This document shows positions 1-5,071 of a stretch of DNA of 5,071 nt, one piece after another (position 1 is the stretch's first letter; each line of letters opens with the position of its first letter). The notes beneath the pieces are model-generated. The model saw nothing but the letters and a program-made list of their open reading frames with translations, was not told the DNA's origin and did not search any database. The stretch comes from an uncultured archaeon (GTDB lineage Archaea; Thermoproteota; Nitrososphaeria; Nitrososphaerales; CALBXV01), in assembly GCA_937890045.1 (NCBI GenBank), contig CALBXV010000235.1, positions 1-5,071 of the forward strand, in the 5' to 3' direction. The position numbers and the translations under genes were made by a program.

Positions 1-3000
1 ATGCCTATACCTACTCTTGAACAAATATCTAAGATGGAAGCGGCTAAGAAGCCTGTATCTAAAGCTCCATCTATATCTCCACTTGTTTTAAAAGATGATA
101 TTTTGGGAGATGATATTCTTGGATATGATCCTGTAAAAAAGAGTTTTGTTAAAGGTTCAGATATAAAAGATAAAGAAACCTATCTTAGCGAACAGGAACC
201 AGCTGAAGCTGAGGGTATTGATGAGCGTGGAGAGCCTTTTGTAGGTCATACAGCTTTTGCTGATGATGCAGCTTCTTATGATAATTTAGTTAAGATTAGA
301 TATAATACTAATGAAGATCGTTTAACAGTTAGGACTTTAGATAGTGCTGGCATGAGCCTTGCGGCTTATCCCGGGATTAAAAGACTCATTGATCCAATGC
401 GTAAGTTTAAGACCAAGGATGATTTACAGTCAGAAAAATTCAATCGTTATTATGAAGTCGTGGAAAAATTATTGGCTTCTGGGTATATAACTCCAGAGAC
501 TAAACTTAATTTAAGTGGATTAAAATTAAAAAAAGATATTAATAAGGTTAGCGATCTAATACCTGGAACGCCACCAGTAGCTAAGAAGCCTGTATTAGAA
601 GGTGAATTAGATGTAGCAGCTGAAGCTGGTAAATTAGGACTAACTGTTGATGAATATAAGGCTGCTGATAAAGCCCAAGCTGAAGAAATAGCAAGAGTTG
701 GAAAAGAAGCTCTTGATGCTGAAGGCGAGATTCTAAGAAAAACAGTTGAAATGAAACTTGGTAGGAAAGTGTCCGATGATGATTGGAAGATGGGACTATC
801 TATTGCTATGGCTGAAGCTCCTGTTGTACCTGCAGCTGTTAAGCCTACAAAAGTTACTAAAATTATATCTGGTGGTCAAGTTGGAGCTGACCTATTCGGA
901 TTAGAAGTGGGAAAAGAATTAGGTATAGAAACTGGAGGCACAGCACCTCCTGGTTTTCAAACGTCTAAAGGTAAACAAAAGGATTTATTAAAAGGATTTG
1001 GTTTAGTAGAGGGTGTGGCAGACCCTAAAATATATCCAAAACGTACTGAAAGAAATGTAGTAGACTCTGATGGTACTGTATTATTTGGAAGAGAAACATC
1101 TCCAGGTTCAAGACTGACCAAGAGATTAGCTGTAAAACATAACAAACCTTATATTGCTAATCCAACAGCTGAAGAATTATCTGTATGGTTATCTGATAAT
1201 AATATAGAGACATTAAATGTAGCTGGTAATAGAACTGCTCCATCTAGTATTAAAGATGTATTAAGAGAAGCTTTAGCAAAACCATCTGCAGTAGCACCAA
1301 GAGAACCTAGACTTCATGTAATAGGGAAAGACTACGTTGATAAAACACCAATAGCCGATAAAGAAACAATACAAAAAACTCTTATTGATATAATGGGTAA
1401 GCATGCTCCTGATGTACAAGATACATTTGTTAAAGAAATAGAGGAAAGCCCTGAAGCAGTAGGTAGATATATAGATGGTATGGTTCAGTTTATACTTGGC
1501 AAGGCAACTGAAACAACAGCTGTACATGAGCCAATACATTGGTTCGTTGAGAGAGTGCTAAGTCAAAAGGATTATGATTTCTTGCATGATAAATTTCTTA
1601 CTAATGAAGCCATGGTTGAAGCAGCTACTGATTCGTACATGAAGAAGAAAACATTTAGAGGTAAAGTAAAATCATTATTTAGAAAAATGTGGAATGCTAT
1701 AAAGAAGTTCTTAGGTATAAAACTAACTAGTGATGAAACAGTGACTGAGATGTTTGATAGAATAGGTGTTGAATTTGATTTAAGAAGACCTGCAGTCGGA
1801 AAGCCTAGATTACATAAGCCTAAAAAAGAACCAACGTCAGAGCCTATTGAAGGTGATGAATCTGAGGGTAAGAGAGAGGATGGAGTTGACTTCTCACGGG
1901 AAGTTAAACCAGAGGAGGTTAGTGAAACTGATGAAGGATACGTAGAGGCTCCAGATGAACAAGATGAGATAATTGGTAGTTTATATACTAATGATTACAG
2001 GTCTGCGTCACTTGCTAACTACCAGTCATATTTTCAAGATGTTTTTAATAGGCATATATCTAAAGCAAGCCATGCTAAAATGGTTGAAATTGCTAAGCGT
2101 AATAAGGAAGTTGGATTTACACAGTTTTTTGCAGAAGTAAGAGAGTGGGCTGTGAACTTACTGGATGAAAATGGCGTTGGTGTAGATATAAATAAAACTT
2201 ACTCACGTGAGCAACGTGCATACATGAAGCAGTTTTTTAATAAATCTAACTCACGAATTGTCTTATTTGATTCATCAACTGAAGAAAGTATAAAAAGAAC
2301 AGCTGGTGGTAGAATTTATATGGATTTATTTATAACAAGAGGAGAGAGAGGGGATATAGAGTCATTCTTATTTAACTATTCTCTTACTGAACAGTTATCA
2401 ACTAATCCAGATGGTAATAAGAAAAGACCTAGTTACTATATATCAAACTTTACTGAAGATCGCAATGGTCCACGCACAATGCATATACGAATGGATCATA
2501 TTCAAGAGGTTATGTATAATGAGAAATATGATGAAGAACGGGCTAGAGTAGCTAAGGAAAAAGGTGTTGTATATAATGTTCCAAGAGAGTTTTTATTTCC
2601 AGCTAATATTCGTATTACTGGAGATATTATTAGACAGTGGGATACGATATTTGCTGATGATTTTACTAATAAAGGTGATCCTAATTTAATGTTTGTCGCA
2701 GGTTCTAAAGGTGGTAATGATAGTGTAATATTCTTAGGCATTGTAAGCGAAGAACATAGAAATATGAATGCAGCTGGTTTTTCAGAATACTTACAAAGTG
2801 AAGTTGATAGAGGACTTGTCACACCAGATCAACGCTTAGAAGCAATAAGTGTAGCAGATGATCATTTTGGTACTAACAATCAAATTTATGGACAAATAGC
2901 TGGTAAACATGAATGGTGGAAGGGTGTTACAGGTAGTAACTATCTACTAAGACTTAGAAAAGGCAAGCCTGTAAATATAAGGGAACATTTTAATAGGTTG

Positions 3001-5071
3001 CGAGGTCCATTCTCTGAAGGCACTAATCCTCTAGGTATAAAAGATAGCAGGGTGATGTTAATAGATTCTAAAGAAGTTAAAATGAAAGTTAATGGTAAGA
3101 ATGTAGACCTATTTCCACATGCTGGTGTTTATGCTTTTGACGGTCATTTTATGTCAAGTGGTGAGTGGTTCCGTGACCTTGAGAATAACATTGGTTATCT
3201 AGGTGATCTATATGAAGCTAAAACATATATAAATGATTTAAGTGAAAACTTAGTTGACTATTTATCATTAAAAATGATGCAAATGCCACCTATTGCACCC
3301 GGTGTACAGTTTATTAAAGACGGTAAAGTTATAGCTGAAGTTAAGCTTGATAGTAGAACAGGTAGAACATACTTTGTTACACCAGAAGGAGAAAGATTTG
3401 AACATATAGGCTCTGATGAAGAAGCTAAGATGATTGCTGGTAAATATGATAGAGATGTTGAGAATGGTGGGCTAACTGAAGAAGATGGTTTTTATAAGCT
3501 TCATACATTAACATCAAAGAATTTTAAAGTATTATTTGTAGCACCTGAGCAATCTAAAACAGATGTAGCTTACCCAGTGGCTGAAGCTGAGTTAGCACTA
3601 GACAAGAACTTTATTGGCAGTGAAAAATTTGATATGTTTATAAGTAGTGTTAAAACATACTATGAAACTGTTGGTAATTCTTGGTTAGATGAATTGTATG
3701 ACTTCCATGTAGATTCAAAAAAACTTAGAGATGAATTATATAGGGACTTAAATACTGGTCAATTACCAACTGACTTACAACGATGGATAAGTATGATTGG
3801 TGAGAATGGTGAAGGGATACACATACCTCATATAACAAAACTTATATCATCTTACTTAAATAATAAGATGATAAACAATGGGATGTACAAAGTAAGAGAG
3901 AAAGGAATGGGTACATCACTCTTTGTTAAGCCTAAAGCTCATTTAAATATTGAGCAAGGTGAAGTATCTGTATCAGCCAGAAATACCACTTACTATGATA
4001 TAGTAAAAGATAAATATGAATCTGAAGGTATGGCATTTATTTCAATGATGGCTACTCTTGATAGAGAAGGTGCAGTACAAGCCATGATGGAGTTTGATGC
4101 AAAGCCACTTGAAGATCGTATTGATGAATTAAATAGGTGGCTAGAAGCTAATAAAGATAGAAATCCATTATGGGTTAAAATACATAGACAGCCAGTTACT
4201 GGTCCATCCGTTGTGTTAATGCGCAAGATGTCTCAGTTAGTATTAGGTGAACACGGTGAAGCTATATTTGTGACAGACCAAGATTTAGCTACATTACAAT
4301 CTGACAGTGATGGTGACAGGGCAGGTGTTACACACTTTAAAGATAAAGATTTAACTAACGTACAAGTAGCATGGCATGAATCAGTAGAGTTACAAAGCAG
4401 AAAGAAGATTGTATATACACAAGCGTTCTTAACTGATAAAAAACAAACTTCAATGATAAATTATAAACACTTTATTGAAGCTGTAACAGAGACAACAGTT
4501 GCATCTGGGTCACAAGGTATTGTAACTAACTCTAAAACTATTGGCAACTTACTTGCATTTAAAGAACTGAAAGTTAAGATACGTAATCCAAATAGAAATA
4601 AAAAAGGGTGGACAATAGAAGCTCGACAGCCGTCAGAAGAAGTTATAATGAGTTATGCTAGACTTGATAAAGAAGCTTTAATGGAGAATGATGGTGAGTT
4701 GTATAATCTATTAATTAAGCAGGAAGATAAGATAGTATCAACTACTGGTAAAGAACTTGCTTTAGATGAACTAGATGTCCAGAAATCGCTGTATTTAAAA
4801 ACTACACATGAGCATCAGATGTCTACACTGTTACAGTTTGCAGTTGATGATACTAAACTTGGATTACTTGCTAAAATAGGGTACGATTTTAAATTTATAA
4901 CTGACAGGATGTGGAGGAATACAGATGGGAGTAGGATAAAAAATATTACAGGTGTTAGACATGTGCTATCAGAGTTACGGCGGATATTTAATTACAGTCC
5001 TATGAGAAAAGGTATTGGTAGCGAAGGAAGGCTCACAATGGCTGAAAATATAATTGATAGTAAAGCGTTAG
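1..5071 (+). CDS. Giant polyvalent protein: cpYpsA/SLOG, zincin metallopeptidase and putative two-barrel RNA polymerase (3' partial)
   Basis: The frame is open from the ATG at base 1 to the window edge, 1690 codons without a stop, so the C-terminus lies outside. The start is the first base of the window, so no ribosome binding site can be checked and an earlier start cannot be excluded. The N-terminus (MPIPTLEQISKM) has no hydrophobic signal peptide, and no transmembrane segment is obvious anywhere. Recognisable parts in order are a cpYpsA-type SLOG domain (about 284-424), an HExxH metallopeptidase (about 455-596), an acidic linker (598-660), an unassigned region (661-1000), and a region with RNA polymerase double-psi-barrel motifs, including D1435-S-D1437-G-D1439. 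Linking several enzymes in one huge chain is typical of phage and mobile-element polyvalent proteins. Known giant single-chain phage RNA polymerases are of similar size. The reading frame is certain, the protease and SLOG calls are good, and the polymerase call is probable but divergent. Confidence 0.93.
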   Translation, partial: MPIPTLEQISKMEAAKKPVSKAPSISPLVLKDDILGDDILGYDPVKKSFVKGSDIKDKETYLSEQEPAEAEGIDERGEPFVGHTAFADDAASYDNLVKIRYNTNEDRLTVRTLDSAGMSLAAYPGIKRLIDPMRKFKTKDDLQSEKFNRYYEVVEKLLASGYITPETKLNLSGLKLKKDINKVSDLIPGTPPVAKKPVLEGELDVAAEAGKLGLTVDEYKAADKAQAEEIARVGKEALDAEGEILRKTVEMKLGRKVSDDDWKMGLSIAMAEAPVVPAAVKPTKVTKIISGGQVGADLFGLEVGKELGIETGGTAPPGFQTSKGKQKDLLKGFGLVEGVADPKIYPKRTERNVVDSDGTVLFGRETSPGSRLTKRLAVKHNKPYIANPTAEELSVWLSDNNIETLNVAGNRTAPSSIKDVLREALAKPSAVAPREPRLHVIGKDYVDKTPIADKETIQKTLIDIMGKHAPDVQDTFVKEIEESPEAVGRYIDGMVQFILGKATETTAVHEPIHWFVERVLSQKDYDFLHDKFLTNEAMVEAATDSYMKKKTFRGKVKSLFRKMWNAIKKFLGIKLTSDETVTEMFDRIGVEFDLRRPAVGKPRLHKPKKEPTSEPIEGDESEGKREDGVDFSREVKPEEVSETDEGYVEAPDEQDEIIGSLYTNDYRSASLANYQSYFQDVFNRHISKASHAKMVEIAKRNKEVGFTQFFAEVREWAVNLLDENGVGVDINKTYSREQRAYMKQFFNKSNSRIVLFDSSTEESIKRTAGGRIYMDLFITRGERGDIESFLFNYSLTEQLSTNPDGNKKRPSYYISNFTEDRNGPRTMHIRMDHIQEVMYNEKYDEERARVAKEKGVVYNVPREFLFPANIRITGDIIRQWDTIFADDFTNKGDPNLMFVAGSKGGNDSVIFLGIVSEEHRNMNAAGFSEYLQSEVDRGLVTPDQRLEAISVADDHFGTNNQIYGQIAGKHEWWKGVTGSNYLLRLRKGKPVNIREHFNRLRGPFSEGTNPLGIKDSRVMLIDSKEVKMKVNGKNVDLFPHAGVYAFDGHFMSSGEWFRDLENNIGYLGDLYEAKTYINDLSENLVDYLSLKMMQMPPIAPGVQFIKDGKVIAEVKLDSRTGRTYFVTPEGERFEHIGSDEEAKMIAGKYDRDVENGGLTEEDGFYKLHTLTSKNFKVLFVAPEQSKTDVAYPVAEAELALDKNFIGSEKFDMFISSVKTYYETVGNSWLDELYDFHVDSKKLRDELYRDLNTGQLPTDLQRWISMIGENGEGIHIPHITKLISSYLNNKMINNGMYKVREKGMGTSLFVKPKAHLNIEQGEVSVSARNTTYYDIVKDKYESEGMAFISMMATLDREGAVQAMMEFDAKPLEDRIDELNRWLEANKDRNPLWVKIHRQPVTGPSVVLMRKMSQLVLGEHGEAIFVTDQDLATLQSDSDGDRAGVTHFKDKDLTNVQVAWHESVELQSRKKIVYTQAFLTDKKQTSMINYKHFIEAVTETTVASGSQGIVTNSKTIGNLLAFKELKVKIRNPNRNKKGWTIEARQPSEEVIMSYARLDKEALMENDGELYNLLIKQEDKIVSTTGKELALDELDVQKSLYLKTTHEHQMSTLLQFAVDDTKLGLLAKIGYDFKFITDRMWRNTDGSRIKNITGVRHVLSELRRIFNYSPMRKGIGSEGRLTMAENIIDSKAL
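43..58 (+). repeat. 16-bp exact direct repeat, copy 1 (encodes AKKPV)
   Basis: The sequence gctaagaagcctgtat occurs here and again at 580-595, in the same codon phase. Both copies encode AKKPV within Pro/Lys linkers. Such recurring linker modules may arise from domain shuffling or internal duplication. Confidence 0.85.
580..595 (+). repeat. 16-bp exact direct repeat, copy 2 (encodes AKKPV)
   Basis: Second copy of the repeat at 43-58, residues 194-198, placed just before the Ala/Glu-rich helical stretch. Similarity does not extend beyond the 16 bases on either side, except by chance. Confidence 0.85.
850..1272 (+). other. cpYpsA-type SLOG nucleotide-binding domain (residues about 284-424)
   Basis: This segment has the layout of the circularly permuted YpsA family, annotated in Pfam as a putative molybdenum carrier and placed in the SLOG Rossmann-like superfamily. 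The first strand and glycine loop read KIISGGQVGAD (287-297), followed by a helix and then LGIETGGTAPPGF (307-319). YPKRTERNVVDSDGTVLF (345-362) and the glycine/serine loop SPGSRLT (367-373) follow. Next come a strand HNKPYIAN (380-387) and LNVAGNR (405-411), all in the family order. The usual GGQTGVDR loop is altered to GGQVGADL, so the ligand contacts may differ. SLOG proteins bind nucleotides or nucleotide-derived signals such as ADP-ribose-like molecules. The molybdenum name is historical and should not be taken as function. In phage polyvalent proteins the role is unproven; signal sensing or counter-defence is inference. Confidence 0.82.
1363..1788 (+). other. Zincin metallopeptidase domain, MPTase-PolyVal-like (residues about 455-596)
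   Basis: The helix ETTAVHEPIHWFVERVL (504-520) carries HEPIH at 509-513 (bases 1525-1539), a perfect HExxH zinc-protease motif with His509 and His513 as metal ligands and Glu510 as the general base. Downstream, NEAMVEAATDSY (535-546) supplies acidic residues; Glu540 is the likeliest third zinc ligand by analogy with gluzincins, with Glu536 as the alternative. The following basic amphipathic helix (552-570, FRGKVKSLF then RKMWNAIKKF) and LTSDETVTEMFDRI (575-588) resemble the conserved tail seen after this domain in phage polyvalent proteins. Likely roles are processing the polyprotein itself, maturing virion proteins, or cutting a host target after delivery. The substrate cannot be told from sequence. 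Confidence that it is a zincin is good; confidence in the exact subfamily is moderate. Confidence 0.8.
1792..1980 (+). other. Acidic, probably disordered linker (residues about 598-660)
   Basis: The segment opens with a short basic Pro/Lys part (KPRLHKPKKEP, 601-611). It then becomes dominated by Glu, Asp, Ser, Gly and Pro up to about residue 656, with very few hydrophobic residues. It separates the protease from the rest of the chain and is the most likely flexible hinge. It could be a site of proteolytic release, though no cleavage motif can be named. Confidence 0.6.
1981..3000 (+). other. Unassigned region between protease and polymerase-like core (residues 661-1000)
   Basis: This part looks folded: it mixes hydrophobic and aromatic residues at normal density and has no long low-complexity tract. 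The first part (about 664-750) is mostly helical, with segments such as YQSYFQDVF and FFAEVREWAVNLL. The middle (about 754-835) has strand-like stretches (RIVLFDSS, GRIYMDLFI, RTMHIRM). Residues 893-915 include NLMFVAGSKGGNDSVIFLG, a strand-loop-strand pattern. EWWKGVTGSNYLLRLRKGK (971-989) immediately precedes the first barrel-like segment. By position it may be the N-terminal arm of the polymerase, which is poorly conserved in two-barrel enzymes. I recognise no motif that proves this. Confidence 0.4.
3001..3600 (+). other. Putative first double-psi beta-barrel (beta-like, DPBB1) of RNA polymerase
   Basis: Residues 1014-1053 read as strand-rich sequence leading to VYAFDGHFMSS (1043-1053; DG at bases 3139-3144). 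This resembles the DG-x-G-x-(I/M)-S block at the start of the first barrel in eukaryotic RNA-silencing polymerases and their phage relatives. An insertion of mainly helical character follows (1055-1095). After it come beta-rich sequence and a lysine-containing stretch with KLHTLTSKNFKVLFV (1166-1180) and PEQSKTD (1182-1188). Two-barrel RNA polymerases have conserved lysines in DPBB1 that contact the nucleotide or RNA; K1173, K1176 and K1186 are candidates. The assignment depends mainly on finding DPBB2 downstream in the right order. Alone it would be weak. Confidence 0.5.
3601..4140 (+). other. Connector between the two barrel-like segments, mostly helical (residues 1201-1380)
   Basis: The region is rich in charged helical stretches, for example WLDELYDFHVDSKKLRDELY (1228-1247) and PLEDRIDELNRWLEANKD (1369-1386). 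Between them lies HIPHITKLISSYL (1274-1286). It places about 390 residues between the DPBB1 DG and the DxDGD motif, a distance plausible for two-barrel polymerases, in which the barrels are joined by helices. No catalytic motif of its own is visible. Confidence 0.4.
4141..4380 (+). other. Putative second double-psi beta-barrel (beta-prime-like, DPBB2) with DxDGD active site
   Basis: NPLWVKIHRQPVTGPSVV (1388-1405) is followed by LVLGEHGEAIFVTDQDLA (1413-1430) and LQSDSDGDRAGVTHF (1432-1446). The order matches the cellular beta-prime subunit block in which an RxP segment, a short G-x-x-I-x-L strand and NADFDGDQMAVH occur in succession. Asp1435, Asp1437 and Asp1439 (bases 4303-4317) would hold the catalytic magnesium ions of RNA synthesis. 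The residue after the first Asp is Ser, where cellular enzymes have Phe. HRQP stands where beta-prime has R-A-P. The metal-binding reading is well supported by the combination of motifs and their spacing. Whether the enzyme uses a DNA or RNA template cannot be read from this. Confidence 0.72.
4381..5071 (+). other. Polymerase region downstream of the active site, truncated by window edge
   Basis: After the DxDGD barrel come TTVASGSQGIVTNSKTIGN (1498-1516) and TLLQFAVDDTKLGLLAKIG (1609-1627). The first is placed like the G-x-(I/V)-(S/T)-N block that follows the active site in RNA-silencing polymerases. The second contains AVDDTKLG, close to the AVD-x-x-K-x-G signature of the same superfamily. 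These two added matches in the correct order raise the polymerase call above a lone DxDGD hit. Bridge-helix or trigger-loop equivalents would be expected here or beyond, but I cannot place them residue by residue. The frame is still open at residue 1690, so the C-terminal part is missing. Confidence 0.58.

Larger units (their letters stand above)
1..849 (+). other. N-terminal leader: low-complexity segments and helical stretch, unassigned
   Basis: Residues 1-283 match no family I recognise. Residues 1-75 are rich in Lys, Pro, Asp and Glu and contain a tandem-like DDILGDDILG at 32-41, which suggests a flexible tail or a short docking motif. Residues about 78-180 look more ordered, with aromatic and hydrophobic residues and a charged helix around 134-160. 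A Pro/Ala/Lys linker (about 186-200) contains PPVAKKPV. It is followed by a long Ala/Glu/Lys-rich stretch (about 203-270) likely to form helix or coiled coil. A second short Pro/Ala linker (274-284) leads into the SLOG domain. In packaged phage proteins such leaders can carry the signal for head packaging or ejection, but nothing here proves that. Confidence 0.5.

Noticed and set aside
1063..1077. DSDGT at residues 355-359 as a second polymerase-type Asp motif
   Set aside because: It lacks the third Asp and is the standard DSDGT segment of the cpYpsA family, in the expected place within that domain.
957..1145. Minus-strand open frame of 62 codons
   Set aside because: It lies antisense to the SLOG coding region, has no recognisable motif, and overlaps a frame with clear family conservation.
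1273..1539. Minus-strand open frame of 88 codons, rich in Cys, Tyr and Phe and looking membrane-like
   Set aside because: It is antisense to the zincin region. The hydrophobic, Cys/Tyr-rich composition is what the reverse complement of AT-rich codons for Lys, Ile, Thr and Ala gives.
2502..2822. Minus-strand open frame of 106 codons
   Set aside because: It is entirely inside the long + frame, with no motif and Ser/Leu/Thr-rich composition typical of an antisense shadow.
3993..4226. Minus-strand open frame of 77 codons
   Set aside because: It is antisense to the connector and start of the second barrel; no independent evidence for a gene.
4807..4821. HEHQM at residues 1603-1607 as a second metal-protease motif
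   Set aside because: It reads H-E-H-Q-M, lacking the second His of HExxH, and lies just before the AVDDTKLG polymerase-like block.
1..5071. CRISPR array, tRNA or rRNA genes, insertion sequence ends
   Set aside because: No regularly spaced repeats, cloverleaf-like segments or terminal inverted repeats were seen, and the entire window is accounted for by one coding frame.

Overview
The whole window is one uninterrupted reading frame on the + strand. It runs from an ATG at base 1 through the last base: 1690 complete codons plus one base, with no in-frame stop of any kind. The gene therefore continues past the right edge, and no second gene, RNA gene, promoter or terminator is visible. The DNA is AT-rich, and arginine is mostly encoded by AGA, with CGN codons in the minority. 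The standard code reads cleanly, with no sign of stop-codon reassignment. Antisense open frames of 62-106 codons (957-1145, 1273-1539, 2502-2822, 3993-4226) are shadows of this frame.

The product is a giant multidomain protein of the 'polyvalent protein' style found in bacteriophages and conjugative elements. From N to C terminus I see: (1) residues 1-283, a low-complexity and helical leader; (2) residues about 284-424, a cpYpsA-type SLOG nucleotide-binding domain; (3) residues about 455-596, a zincin metallopeptidase with an HEPIH motif; (4) residues about 598-660, an acidic, probably disordered linker; (5) residues about 661-1000, an unassigned region; (6) residues about 1001-1690 and beyond, which I read as a divergent two-barrel RNA polymerase. 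The polymerase reading rests on a DG-containing segment resembling the first double-psi beta-barrel (residues 1043-1053), an SDSDGD active-site motif preceded by a beta-prime-like HRQP segment (residues 1395-1439), and a downstream AVDDTKLG segment (1614-1621) like the AVD-x-x-K-x-G signature of eukaryotic RNA-silencing polymerases.

The best guess for the source is a tailed bacteriophage, possibly one related in gene design to crAss-like or other large-protein phages. Those phages carry a single giant polypeptide RNA polymerase that can be packaged in the virion. This is inference from domain architecture, because no flanking phage genes are in the window. A working model is that the polyprotein is packaged and delivered into the host. 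The protease domain could release or mature it, the SLOG domain could sense or neutralise a nucleotide-derived signal, and the polymerase could transcribe early phage genes. Only the domain motifs are seen directly; the joint function is a hypothesis.
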